In this document: positions 52,982-61,884 of the stretch, piece after piece | Numbering within the stretch: position 1 is the first letter of the stretch | Layout: every line of letters starts with the position of its first letter | Source of the DNA: Acidobacteriaceae bacterium KBS 89 | GTDB lineage: Bacteria > Acidobacteriota > Terriglobia > Terriglobales > Acidobacteriaceae | DNA: 64,000 nucleotides | Reading direction: 5' to 3' | Assembly: GCA_000381605.1 (NCBI GenBank) | Contig: KB906758.1 | Span: forward strand, 248,001-312,000 | Program-made: the position numbers and the translations under genes | The notes under the pieces: generated by a model | Seen by the model: the letters and a program-made list of their open reading frames with translations, nothing else | What the model was told of the DNA's origin: nothing | The model's database searches: none

Positions 52982-53165
52982 GCGACCTCGCGGAGACTAA
53001 CGGATGGAGTGGCTTGTTCGGGCAAGAATACATCAAGGGCACTTATGGTGGTCAGGTGGCTGCGCTGTGGCGACGGTATCGGCGTCGAAGGCGGCTTTTG
53101 AACCCATGAGCAGAATGAGAGCGACGGCGTAGGCTAGAGGCCAATGCTTTTTGCTGGAGGATTCA

Positions 53166-54535
53166 ATGGGCCTGACTATATTGCTGGGAGCCAACGAGAG
53201 ATTCGCTCTTGGCCAACAGCGGCGCAAGCAGATGCGACGCCTGGAACATGCGACATGGAAGCCGAAGTATCGGCGAGAAAGCCCGCTGAAGCTGCTGGAG
53301 GCTTCGACGCAAGGGCGAGTGCCGGCATTGGTGGCGCTGAAGGATCAATTGATGGCGGCGTCGCCGTTCGCGTACTTTCGCGGGGCGGTTCCGGTGATGG
53401 CGTATGACCTTTCGCTGACCGCGAATACGGGGATCTTCAATCAGCTGTGCGGCGATGCGCATGTGAGGAACCTCGGCGCGTTCGCGGCTCCGGATGGACG
53501 GCTCATGTTCGACATCAACGACTTTGACGAGACGATCGTTGGGCCGTTTGAGTGGGATGTGAAGCGTATGGCGACGAGCCTAGTGCTTGCGGGACGCGCG
53601 GCGGGTGCGAAGAACCTGCATTGCCGTGAGGCTGCGGCGGTTTTTCTGGAGCGCTACCGCACGACGATGGCGGCCTTTGCGCGGATGCCAGTGCTGGAGG
53701 TGGCGAGGTTCCAGGTGCATCGGCTTCAGAACGTGATCTCGGTGGCGGGGATCCTGATGATGGCGGAGCGGGCGACACCAATGCATACGTTGCAGACGCT
53801 GACGGAGGTGGAGGGAGAGGCTGCAGTCGCGAAGAAGAATGGCTCGAAGAAGGCGACGAGGGCGAAGCGAGAGATTCAGCAGAGGCCATCGCGGGTTTTT
53901 AAGACGATGCAGCCAACACTGACGCGGGTGACGGGCGAGATGGCGGAGAAGGTGGTTGATTCGTTGGAGAGGTATACGGACAGTCTCCTGCCGGAGCGCA
54001 GGCACTTTCTGGCGCAGTACCGGCCGGTGGACGTCGCATTCAAAGTGGTGGGTACGGGCTCGGTTGGGTTGCGCGACTACGTCGTCTTTATGGAAGGCAA
54101 TGGGGCGAAGGATCCGCTGTTTCTGCAGGTCAAGGAGGAGGTCGCGTCGGGATATGCGCCTTATGTTGGGGCGAAGGGTCGAGGGGCGAAGAGACATCAG
54201 GGACGGCGCGTGGTGGAGGGAGAGCGTGCGATGCAGCTGCAGTCGGACCCGTTTCTGGGATGGACGACGATGGAGGGGCGAGACTATCTGGTGCGGCAGT
54301 TGAACGACCACAAGGCGCGGCATTGCTGGAGTATGCGGCGGTGTGCGGCGAGATGTTGGCACGTGGGCATGCGCGGGCGGGAGACTGTTCGATGATTGCG
54401 GGGTATCTTGGGACGTCGGCGCGGTTTGACGAGGCGGTTTGTGTGTTTGCGGAGACCTATGCGAACCAGACGGAGTTGGACTGGAAGGAACTAGTAAAGT
54501 CGCTGAAGAAGACGGGGAAGAAGCCAGTGAGCTGA
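53166..54535 (+). pseudogene. DUF2252 protein gene with a break near 54312
   Basis: The frame from 53166 (MGLTILLGANERFALGQQR, RBS GGAGGATTCA) encodes a DUF2252 protein (CGDAHVRNLGAFAAPDGRLM, then FDINDFDETIVGPFEWDVKR, FKVVGTGSVGLRDYVV and DYLVRQLNDHKA). The DUF2252 C-terminus then appears in another frame from about 54300 (GAALLEYAAVCGEMLARGHARAGD, then MIAGYLGTSARFDEAV). In the family about nine residues lie between LNDHK and GAALLEY; they are missing, which implies a small deletion of about 28 or 29 bases. The unbroken first frame would end with junk at 54395. DUF2252 has a kinase-like fold of unknown function. Confidence 0.8.
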
Positions 54536-54847
54536 AGAGGGGCGTCGTCTAGGGACTTTCCCAGCGTGTCTTGAGGACAGCTGTTTCAATTGCTAGAACT
54601 AATACTCCATTGCCCCTAGCACTTTTGCTAACTGTGTTGTCACGGGGAATCGCCTAATCTCAACTCAACGGCACCTTAAGGGGCGGCGTAACTGCCTACG
54701 TTATGGGATGTTATGGGGTCCTCGACTACCGATCAGGGCTTTAAGGGACGACAGTCGCTGAAGGCAGTTGTCTGGACCACGAACTAATTTTCACGATTTC
54801 AAAGACCAGAAACAGGTCTACCGCGACAGCTCTGAAAAGGAGAGCCA
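54536..54847. promoter_or_regulatory. Leader of the barrel gene with sulfatase-island operator, site 1
   Basis: 312 bases with no gene. At 54617-54630 is the palindrome TAGCA-CTTT-TGCTA, embedded in CTAGCACTTTTGCTAACTGT, which is identical in site 3. It lies about 217 bases before the start at 54848. The upstream CTAGAACTAATACTC also has counterparts in sites 2 and 3. The AGCTTAAGCT element present in the other two is absent here. The rest of the stretch holds nothing I recognise. Confidence 0.65.
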
Positions 54848-55681
54848 ATGATTCGCCGAAAGCTATTGAACGTAGTGTCGGGAGTGGTCTTGTTTGCCAG
54901 TGTCAGTACGGCAGCATTTTCACAGGTGGCCGACAAGGAAGATTTTGATAACTACCACCTGCGCATCGACGCGGGCTGGCTATACTCGGACCCCACGGGC
55001 AGCATCCGTGGTTCAGCAGCAACGGACAATACATCCATCGATTTCAATAAGGACCTGGGGTTCAATAGCTACTCGACTTTTTCGGGCAAGGTGGACTGGA
55101 AGTTTACAAGGAAGAACCATCTCTTCGTCTCGATAATACCGTACAATTTCGAGCGCCAGACGGTGCTCAATCGCACGTTTACCTTTCAAGGGCAGACATT
55201 CACGGCGGGACTAACGACCAGCAGTTCTCTCAATACACTATTTGTTGCTCCGGGGTATCAGTACGACTTTATCCGGCGCAGGCGGGGTCATCTTGGCGTT
55301 CAAGTGGCGATGGACCTGTTCAATGTAACGGGCAAAATCAGTGCTGCGGCGCAGGTAACGGGGAATGGTGTCCACCATGATGCAGTGTCGGCGACCGGAT
55401 CGATTCTTGCGCCGATACCGGTCGCGGGGCCTGACTTCCGTTTTTATGTGACTAACTCGCCGAGGGTTTTCATTCAAGGGAACGTGCTGGGTATGTATCT
55501 GTTCGGATATGGAAACTTTATTTCTACTACAGGCACCCTTGGGGTCACGCTTTCGAAGCATTTTTCTGTGCTTGCCGGATACCAATTGGCATCGCACCTT
55601 GTCGTCAACGATTCCCACGATCGAATCGGCCTCCGTTTTGTTCAGAGAGGCGCTCTCGTTGGGCTTGAAACTTCTTTCTAG
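54848..55681 (+). CDS. Outer-membrane beta-barrel protein, first unit of the sulfatase island
   Basis: A 277-residue protein with a signal peptide (LLNVVSGVVLFASVSTAAFS). It has alternating beta strands (TFSGKVDWKFTRKNHLFVSI, and GYQYDFIRRRRGHLGVQVAMDLF in outline) and ends in GALVGLETSF, the Phe-terminated last strand of an outer-membrane barrel. No specific family. An AAAAGGAGAG ribosome binding site precedes the ATG. It shares an upstream palindrome with the two sulfatase genes and may form the uptake pore for their substrate. A strong hairpin terminator follows. Confidence 0.78.
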   Translation: MIRRKLLNVVSGVVLFASVSTAAFSQVADKEDFDNYHLRIDAGWLYSDPTGSIRGSAATDNTSIDFNKDLGFNSYSTFSGKVDWKFTRKNHLFVSIIPYNFERQTVLNRTFTFQGQTFTAGLTTSSSLNTLFVAPGYQYDFIRRRRGHLGVQVAMDLFNVTGKISAAAQVTGNGVHHDAVSATGSILAPIPVAGPDFRFYVTNSPRVFIQGNVLGMYLFGYGNFISTTGTLGVTLSKHFSVLAGYQLASHLVVNDSHDRIGLRFVQRGALVGLETSF

Positions 55682-55766
55682 AACGCGTCTGCATTCGTAG
55701 CGCCATGCCAAGCGCTGAGGCTCGCGGCAGCTGGTGTCGACTAAACAACATATAGCTGTTCCATCG

Positions 55767-55795
55767 TCGGGGCATGCATTGTTTGCATGCCCCGA
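55767..55795 (+). terminator. Hairpin terminator after the barrel gene
   Basis: A perfect 12-base stem TCGGGGCATGCA / TGCATGCCCCGA with a 5-base loop (TTGTT), 86 bases after the stop at 55681. The T tract after it is poor (AGACCTTTAG), so it may act as a terminator or mRNA stabiliser. It also isolates this unit from the first sulfatase. Confidence 0.65.
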
Positions 55796-55846
55796 AGACC
55801 TTTAGGGTTCGAATCAGATGCAGCTGAAATTAATATTCTGCGTGTC

Positions 55847-55891
55847 TAGCAGTTTTGCTAACTGTGCGGGGCTGGGCGGAAAGCTTAAGCT
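55847..55891. promoter_or_regulatory. Sulfatase-island operator, site 2
   Basis: TAGCA-GTTT-TGCTA at 55847-55860, followed 21 bases later by the 10-base palindrome AGCTTAAGCT (55882-55891). It lies about 154 bases before the first sulfatase start, the same distance as site 3 to the second. The whole region 55682-56014 (333 bases) has no gene; its right two thirds align with the leader of the second sulfatase. Confidence 0.7.
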
Positions 55892-56014
55892 GGCTATCGA
55901 ATTGTGAGTAAATCAGTCTGCTAACGATTGCCGTCCTCCCCCTTAGATGTGGTTCGCAGACGGGCGCGGATTTTCACCTTTCCCCAGCATCAATAAAACT
56001 TTCAAGGAGAACCT

Positions 56015-57691
56015 ATGAATGTTACTAGGAACTTTCGCAAATGGGCCATGGGTACGATCGCTCTAAGTTTCTTAGTGGCGGTTGGTGAGACCCAAGGCAC
56101 GGCACAAAACCAGAAACCTAATATCGTCATGCTGATGACGGACGACACTGGTTGGAACGATTTCGGCGCGTACTCGGGCGGAGGCGCGGCAAACGGGCAC
56201 CCGACGCCGAACATCGATCGCATGGCTAAAGAGGGCGCAACCTTTACCAGCTGGTACGGGCAGGCGAGTTGCACTGCAGGCCGTGCCTCATTCATGACAG
56301 GACGTATCCCGATCCGTTCGGCGCTGTCGATCGTAGTGGCTCCTGGCGACGAAAATTATCTACGTCCAGAGACCCCAACAATCGCCGAGTACTTCAAGAA
56401 GAACGGCTACTCTACTTACTTCTCGGGCAAGTGGCATCTCGGTGACAAGCCCGCGGCTTATCCTATCGAGCATGGCTTCGACGAGATGAAGGAGTTTGCC
56501 GCCTACTACGCCGGCGTCTATTCCTACCCCGACACAACGAAGTGGTTCCATCCCTGGTTTCCGTCGTATAACCCCGACTTCCAAAAGATGTTCGACACCA
56601 TAGTGAACCTGGCTGAGTGGGAAGGAGTCGCTGGTAAGCCCGCCACGAAGGTCGCCACGATCACCTACGACTATATGGCGACGATGGACGAACGGCAGGC
56701 TGACTACGCCGTCAACTACATCAAGGAGCACGCCAAGAGCGGCAAGCCGTTCTTTATGGATATCAATTGGATCAAGATGCACAACCCCACCAATGCTGCA
56801 CCGGATTTCAGAGGACGGTCGCATCTGGGCGACTACTCGGATTCGCTGATGGAGATGGATGCGGACATCGGCAAGGTATTGGATGAGATTCGTGCCGACG
56901 CGCCAAACACAATCGTCATCCTGACCGCCGACAATGGTGCGTGGCTGGATGCGTACCCCGATGCAGGAACGACACCGTTCCGCGGCGAAAAAGGTTCTGC
57001 CTATGAAGGTGGCTGGCGCGTTCCGGCCATTATGTCGTGGCCGGGACATATTCCAGCGGGCGTACAGTATGGCGAAATGATGTCACATATCGATTGCTGG
57101 TCAACCTTGTCAGCGATGGCAGGCATACCGGTACCACCCACTGGCGAAATGAAGGACAACAGCGGCAAGCCCATCTACTTCGACAGCATCGACAACAGTG
57201 CCTATATCCTCGGCAAAGCACCACACTCCGCGCGCAAGTCGTGGATCTATGTCAACGGCGAGTATCTCAACGCGATCCGCACCGATATCGGAGGCGATCC
57301 AAAAGAGCCCTGGGTCAACATTGCATGGAAGTTCCTTTGGACGGCGAAAGATACGTGGCTCGGGCCAAGCCTCAATACTGGCTCGATCCCGGCGGTCTAC
57401 AACCTCACCATGGATCCCTACGAGAAGTACGACATGGTCTTCAATGGAGCCGCACCGGACCGCGCATTTACGAACTCACCTGGAAAATATTCCGGCCAAG
57501 ACAATGGATGGGCTGCGGCCCTCTTCTCAGAAGCGCTTGTCGAATTCGACAAGACAATCATGAAGTATCCGAACATTCAGCGCTTCCCGGGCGGTGCCTC
57601 GAATGACCTGATACCGGATCTCCAGCATCCTAAGAATCCGGTACCAGCGTTAGATCCGAATAACATGCCGAAGGCCCTTCCCGTCGACTAG
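56015..57691 (+). CDS. Type I arylsulfatase 1 (formylglycine-dependent), secreted
   Basis: A 558-residue exported sulfatase. Signal peptide at about 1-30 (KWAMGTIALSFLVAVGETQG, then TAQ). The sulfatase signature is C-T-A-G-R (Cys86 in GQASCTAGRASFMTGR), the site converted to formylglycine. Other active-site residues are Asp43 and Asp44 (MTDDTGWNDFG), Lys139 and His141 (SGKWHLGD), His256 (IKMHNP), Asp306-Asn307 (LTADNGAW) and Lys326 (RGEKGSAYEGG). It hydrolyses sulfate esters in the periplasm; the substrate cannot be read. A formylglycine-generating enzyme must be encoded elsewhere. An AAGGAGA precedes the ATG. The gene is followed by its own terminator. Confidence 0.94.
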   Translation: MNVTRNFRKWAMGTIALSFLVAVGETQGTAQNQKPNIVMLMTDDTGWNDFGAYSGGGAANGHPTPNIDRMAKEGATFTSWYGQASCTAGRASFMTGRIPIRSALSIVVAPGDENYLRPETPTIAEYFKKNGYSTYFSGKWHLGDKPAAYPIEHGFDEMKEFAAYYAGVYSYPDTTKWFHPWFPSYNPDFQKMFDTIVNLAEWEGVAGKPATKVATITYDYMATMDERQADYAVNYIKEHAKSGKPFFMDINWIKMHNPTNAAPDFRGRSHLGDYSDSLMEMDADIGKVLDEIRADAPNTIVILTADNGAWLDAYPDAGTTPFRGEKGSAYEGGWRVPAIMSWPGHIPAGVQYGEMMSHIDCWSTLSAMAGIPVPPTGEMKDNSGKPIYFDSIDNSAYILGKAPHSARKSWIYVNGEYLNAIRTDIGGDPKEPWVNIAWKFLWTAKDTWLGPSLNTGSIPAVYNLTMDPYEKYDMVFNGAAPDRAFTNSPGKYSGQDNGWAAALFSEALVEFDKTIMKYPNIQRFPGGASNDLIPDLQHPKNPVPALDPNNMPKALPVD

Positions 57692-57714
57692 AGCACAGAA
57701 TCAAAATAGGGTCG

Positions 57715-57745
57715 GTGGGCGGCTTGCAAGAGCCGCCCACTTCCT
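57715..57745 (+). terminator. Terminator after sulfatase 1
   Basis: Perfect 10-base stem GTGGGCGGCT / AGCCGCCCAC with a 6-base loop (TGCAAG) at 57715-57740, followed by TTCCTT. A similar but imperfect hairpin with GCAAG in the loop lies after sulfatase 2 near 59654-59675, so the terminator seems to belong to the duplicated unit. Confidence 0.75.
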
Positions 57746-57815
57746 TGCGTCTGAATGCTGGACCAACTTGCATAAGCAACAGCAGTCCGAGCTAGAAGTA
57801 ATAGTCTGCGTCTCC

Positions 57816-57859
57816 TAGCACTTTTGCTAACTGTGTTGGCCGGGCGAAAAGCTTAAGCT
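57816..57859. promoter_or_regulatory. Sulfatase-island operator, site 3
   Basis: TAGCA-CTTT-TGCTA at 57816-57829, then AGCTTAAGCT at 57850-57859, and the start codon 155 bases downstream. The spacing between the two palindromes differs by one base from site 2. The segment following (AATCAGTCTGTTGACGATCT) also matches site 2 (AATCAGTCTGCTAACGAT). Confidence 0.7.
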
Positions 57860-57984
57860 CACCATTGCGCATTAAGTGCAATCAGTCTGTTGACGATCTG
57901 CCGTCCACCTTTGAGGTGTTCCGCAGATGGGAACGTTACTGCCACATTCCCTTGGCATTCATTACGGAACTTTCAGGAGAACAT

Positions 57985-59631
57985 ATGAGCGTTAGTGGGA
58001 ACCTTCGCAAATGGGTGATGGGAACGATCGCAGCCCTGAGTTTTTTAATGGCGGTTGGCGTGACCCAGGGCGCGGCACAAACCAAGAAACCCAACATTCT
58101 CGTCATCATGGGCGACGACATCGGTATGTGGAACATCGGCGCGTACCACCGCGGCATGATGGCCGGGAGAACGCCGAACCTCGACAAGATGGCCAAGGAA
58201 GGCATGTTGTTCACCGACTACTACGCCGAAGCGAGTTGCACGGCGGGTCGTGCGAACTTCATCATGGGTGAACTGCCAATTCGCACGGGAATGACCACGG
58301 TCGGCCAGGCGGGAGCGAAGATCGGAATACCTGCCGAGGCGGTGACTACGGCCACAATTCTGAAGTCGATGGGCTACGCCACGGGCCAGTTCGGCAAGAA
58401 CCATCTTGGCGACCTGAACCAATTTCTGCCCTGCGTTCACGGCTTCGATGAGTTCTTTGGCTATCTGTATCACCTGGATGCGATGGAAGACCCGGCGCAT
58501 CCCAACTATCCGCAGAACCTGTTGAATGTCGTCGGTCCGCGCAATATGGTTCATTGCTGGTCTACTGATACGGATGACAAGACCGACATGCCACGATGGG
58601 GACCTATCGGCAAACAGAAGATTGAGGACGCGGGCACGCTCTATCCCAAGCGCATGGAGACCGTCGATGACGAGATCCGTGACATGTCTCTCACCTTTAT
58701 CGACAAGGCGAAAAAAGACAACAAGCCCTTCTTCGTCTGGCTCAATCCGACCCGCATGCACATCGTCACTCACCTCTCTCCGAAGTACACGGCGACGATG
58801 AACTCGGAGAATGGATGGTCGGAAGAAGAAGCCGGTATGAAGCAGCTTGACGACGACATCGGGTTGGTGATGCAGAAGATTAAGGATATTGGCGAGGATG
58901 ACAACACCATCGTCCTGTTCACCACCGACAACGGCACCGAGCTCTTTACCTGGCCTGATGGTGGTCAGACGCCCTTCGCTCAATCCAAAGGAACGGTCCT
59001 AGAAGGCGGCTTCCGTGTGCCCGCGATCCTTCGCTGGCCCGGTCACGTCCCGGCGGACTCCGTGCAGAACGGCATCTTCTCCGGTCTTGACTGGTTGCCA
59101 ACCTTCGTCGCTGCGGCTGGTAACCCGAACATCACCCAGGAACTGCTCGCGGGCAAAAAGATCGGCGACCGGACCTATAAGAACCATTTGGATGGCTACA
59201 ACCAGATGGATGCCATCACAGGGAAAGGACCGTCCGCGCGTCATGAGATCTTCTACCTGGGTGAAAGCACGGTCGGCGCGGTGCGTATTGACGATTACAA
59301 GTTCCGCTTCATTGACCAACCCCAAGGCTGGCTGGGTGAAAAGACCCATCCTGACATTCCTTACATCACCAACCTGCGTCTCGATCCGTTCGAACGCGCC
59401 GGCTGGCCCAACAATGGGTCGAAAGAAGGGGGCCAGCAATACTTCGACTGGTTCAAGTTCCAGTTCTGGCGCTTCGTCTTCGTCCAGCAGGTAGTGGGCA
59501 AGGAACTCCAAACCTTCCTTGATTACCCGCCGATGCAGGCGGGCGCGAGCTTCAACCTCGACGCGATCAAAGCGCAGATGGCGACAAGAATGGCAGAGGC
59601 ACAGGCAGCGGCAAAGGGACCCGGCAACTAA
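57985..59631 (+). CDS. Type I arylsulfatase 2 (formylglycine-dependent), secreted
   Basis: A 548-residue sulfatase. Start at 57985 after CAGGAGA; the frame opens earlier at 57865 but through the leader. Its signal peptide (LRKWVMGTIAALSFLMAVGV, then TQGAAQ) is nearly that of sulfatase 1, although the mature parts differ more. Active-site features are Asp44-Asp45 (MGDDIGMWNIG), Cys85 in C-T-A-G-R (EASCTAGRANFIMG), FGKNHLGD, MHIVTHLS, TTDNGTELF and SKGTVLEGGFRVP. The C-terminus (FDWFKFQFWRFVFVQQVVGK) is aromatic and may touch the membrane or a partner. The two genes look like duplicated leader and signal-peptide units attached to diverged catalytic domains. It is the first gene of an apparent operon through 62826. 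Confidence 0.94.
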   Translation: MSVSGNLRKWVMGTIAALSFLMAVGVTQGAAQTKKPNILVIMGDDIGMWNIGAYHRGMMAGRTPNLDKMAKEGMLFTDYYAEASCTAGRANFIMGELPIRTGMTTVGQAGAKIGIPAEAVTTATILKSMGYATGQFGKNHLGDLNQFLPCVHGFDEFFGYLYHLDAMEDPAHPNYPQNLLNVVGPRNMVHCWSTDTDDKTDMPRWGPIGKQKIEDAGTLYPKRMETVDDEIRDMSLTFIDKAKKDNKPFFVWLNPTRMHIVTHLSPKYTATMNSENGWSEEEAGMKQLDDDIGLVMQKIKDIGEDDNTIVLFTTDNGTELFTWPDGGQTPFAQSKGTVLEGGFRVPAILRWPGHVPADSVQNGIFSGLDWLPTFVAAAGNPNITQELLAGKKIGDRTYKNHLDGYNQMDAITGKGPSARHEIFYLGESTVGAVRIDDYKFRFIDQPQGWLGEKTHPDIPYITNLRLDPFERAGWPNNGSKEGGQQYFDWFKFQFWRFVFVQQVVGKELQTFLDYPPMQAGASFNLDAIKAQMATRMAEAQAAAKGPGN

Positions 59632-59774
59632 ACGGAACGACCTTCAGGGCGGTCGGCTCGCAAGAATCGCCCGCTCGAGATCGCGCTGGGGGGATGGGGC
59701 ATCGGGAGAGCAACATCCTCCCTTCAAGCGATATTCACTTCTTCACGGGAAGTACGAGAAAAAGGGAGATGAAT

Positions 59775-60803
59775 ATGAAGAGTTCTAGGAATTGCCTACT
59801 CTGGAATCTAAGAGTGTCATTGGTACTCTTGGTGGTACTGTTCGGAGCGACAAACGCCCGAGCCCAGGATCCTCTCCCATCCTGGAACGATGGACCCGCA
59901 AAGCAAGCAATCCTTGCCTTCGTAAAAGACACGACCGAAAAATCAAGCCCCAAGTACGTTGAGCCTGCGGATCGCATCGCGACGTTTGATCAGGATGGCA
60001 CGCTCTGGACAGAACATCCTTTGTACGCACAGGGAATGTTTGCGCTTACACGTGTGGCGGAGATGGCGCCGAAACATCCGGAGTGGAAACAGAAGGAGCC
60101 ATTCAAGTCAGTGCTCGCAGGCGACCATGCCGCGATGGGCAAGTTCACCGAGGGAGACTGGATGCAGATCGTCGCTGCGACGCATGCGGGGATGAGTACG
60201 GAGGTATTTCAAGGGCTCGTGAGCGACTGGCTTGCGAAGGCCAAGGCTCCGCGGTTTGACCGACCGTTCACGGATCTCATCTTCCAGCCCATGCTGGAGG
60301 TGATGCAGTATCTGCGCGCCAACGGCTTCAGGACTTACATCGTCACCGGCGGCGGGCAGGAGTTTGTGCGCACTTACAGCGAGAAGGTATACGGCGTCCC
60401 TCCGGAACAAGTGGTGGGATCGAGCATTGTTACGACCTATGACAACAAGAGCGGCAAGCCGGTACTCATGCGTGAGCCAAAGGTGTTCTTCATCGATGAT
60501 GGTCCCGGCAAGGCGATCGGTATCAACTTGTTCATCGGCAAGCGGCCATATGCAGCCTTTGGCAATACGGCAGGCGACGCCCAAATGCTGGAATGGACAC
60601 AGGCAGGCGACGGAGCGCGGCTCGAGATGCTAGTGCTTCACGACGATGCGAAGCGCGAATACGCTTATGGCCCTGCCGTAAATCTTCCCGATACTCATGT
60701 CGGCACCTTCTCCGAGGCGCTCCTGACAGAAGCGACGAAGAATGCGTGGGTGGTGATCAGCATGAAGAACGACTGGAAGCGCATCTTCAAGTTTGACCAA
60801 TAA
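59775..60803 (+). CDS. Secreted HAD-superfamily phosphatase-like protein
   Basis: A 342-residue exported HAD hydrolase. Signal peptide at about 1-30 (LRVSLVLLVVLFGATNARAQ). Motif I is FDQDGTLW (nucleophile Asp with the second Asp two on), motif II YIVTGGG, a motif III lysine is likely in SGKPVLMREPKVFFIDDGPGKAIGI, and motif IV is FGNTAGDAQMLEWTQA (G-x-x-x-D). It is probably a periplasmic phosphatase. The ATG at 59775 is taken over ATG 59769, with AGGGAG about six bases upstream. Its stop overlaps the open frame of the next gene, and it is likely co-transcribed with sulfatase 2. Sulfatase-HAD-barrel neighbours suggest serial processing of sulfated and phosphorylated substrates. Confidence 0.88.
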   Translation: MKSSRNCLLWNLRVSLVLLVVLFGATNARAQDPLPSWNDGPAKQAILAFVKDTTEKSSPKYVEPADRIATFDQDGTLWTEHPLYAQGMFALTRVAEMAPKHPEWKQKEPFKSVLAGDHAAMGKFTEGDWMQIVAATHAGMSTEVFQGLVSDWLAKAKAPRFDRPFTDLIFQPMLEVMQYLRANGFRTYIVTGGGQEFVRTYSEKVYGVPPEQVVGSSIVTTYDNKSGKPVLMREPKVFFIDDGPGKAIGINLFIGKRPYAAFGNTAGDAQMLEWTQAGDGARLEMLVLHDDAKREYAYGPAVNLPDTHVGTFSEALLTEATKNAWVVISMKNDWKRIFKFDQ

Positions 60804-60831
60804 ACCCGAAACGTTCCTGAAAGGATGCGTG

Positions 60832-61668
60832 ATGAATTCATACCGTAAGATTTCTCTTTTGGCGTTTGCAGGTTCGCTGGCTCTGGTGCTTGGAAGGTCT
60901 GCGATGGCGCAAGAGGCGCAAGTATCAACAGACGTGGCGGTCGCGGAGCAGACGTCCAGCGCGCCCACCCCGAAGAGTCCGGCCTCAGTGCCGAACGACA
61001 ATTGGCACTTTGGAATTACCCCTTATTTATGGTTTGCGGGTACGCATGGCACAGCCGGCTTTAATAACCGGGACGTCAGCTTTCATGCCAGCTTCGGCGA
61101 TGTTTTTTCGTATCTCAACATCGGCATAATGGGAGCTGCTGAGGCCAGCAAGGGGCGCTGGGTGTTTCCTGGCGATTTCCTGTGGATGAAGCTTTCCGAC
61201 GATAAAGGGTTCCCGGCGAGCCCCTTTCCCAGCGTCACCTCGATCAAGGTGAAGATGTACGAGAGCGTCTTGACCCCTAAGGTGGGTTACCGGGTCGTGG
61301 ACCATGAGAAGCTGAAGGTCGATGGCACAGTCGGCATTCGCTATTGGCATTTGGGGGAAAACCTCAGTTTGCAGCCGCTCAATCTGAACAACTCGCAATC
61401 AGCCAACTGGGTGGACGTGATCGCAGGCGCGAAGATACAAATGCCGCTCTCGCCCAAGGCAGGGATCACGATCCTTGGCGATGCGGGCGGTGGTGGTGCG
61501 AATGTGGATTACCAGGTAGTTGGCTCGTTGGGCTACAAGATCAAGCCGAACATCATCGGTGAGTTGGGCTGGCGCTACATGGATGTCAACTATCGTCCCA
61601 GTTCGACCTTTATCTTTGATGGAGCCATGAGCGGTATCCTGCTGGGAGTCACCTTCAATCTCAAATGA
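60832..61668 (+). CDS. Outer-membrane beta-barrel protein, sulfatase island
   Basis: A 278-residue exported barrel. The start at 60832 (MNSYRKISLLAFAGSLALVL) follows AAAGGA. After the signal peptide comes a low-complexity linker (TSSAPTPKSPASVPND), then WHFGITPYLWFAGTHGTAGF, the usual first strand of OmpA/OmpW-like short barrels, and it ends in a Phe-containing strand (SGILLGVTFNLK). No specific family can be named. Its start lies 28 bases after the HAD gene stop at 60803, as expected of operon members. Confidence 0.75.
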   Translation: MNSYRKISLLAFAGSLALVLGRSAMAQEAQVSTDVAVAEQTSSAPTPKSPASVPNDNWHFGITPYLWFAGTHGTAGFNNRDVSFHASFGDVFSYLNIGIMGAAEASKGRWVFPGDFLWMKLSDDKGFPASPFPSVTSIKVKMYESVLTPKVGYRVVDHEKLKVDGTVGIRYWHLGENLSLQPLNLNNSQSANWVDVIAGAKIQMPLSPKAGITILGDAGGGGANVDYQVVGSLGYKIKPNIIGELGWRYMDVNYRPSSTFIFDGAMSGILLGVTFNLK

Positions 61669-61884
61669 TCCCTCGCTCTCCCTGGAACCAGGTACTCACG
61701 GAGACAGCGCGATGATCGTCCTTTTTCGACGAAGAATCCGGCCCGCAGTTGCTTGAGCGTACGCTGCCGCTCTTTGGAGGTTGCAGTACTGAGGCGGTTT
61801 CTGCAGCCCCAATCAGTGCTGCTCGCGCTACCCTGCCGGCCCATTCATACGGTTGAACGGAGACTTTTCTCGAGAATTGTTCGA

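Noticed and set aside
53033..53227. A 64-residue minus-strand frame with one hydrophobic segment
   Set aside because: It begins inside the DUF2252 gene leader, has no ribosome binding site, and I see no conserved feature beyond the hydrophobic run.
54616..54637. Reading CTAGCAC-TTTTGC as a sigma-54 promoter
   Set aside because: The spacing between the GG-like and GC elements is nine rather than the needed twelve bases, and the GG is AG. The dyad reading explains the sequence better.
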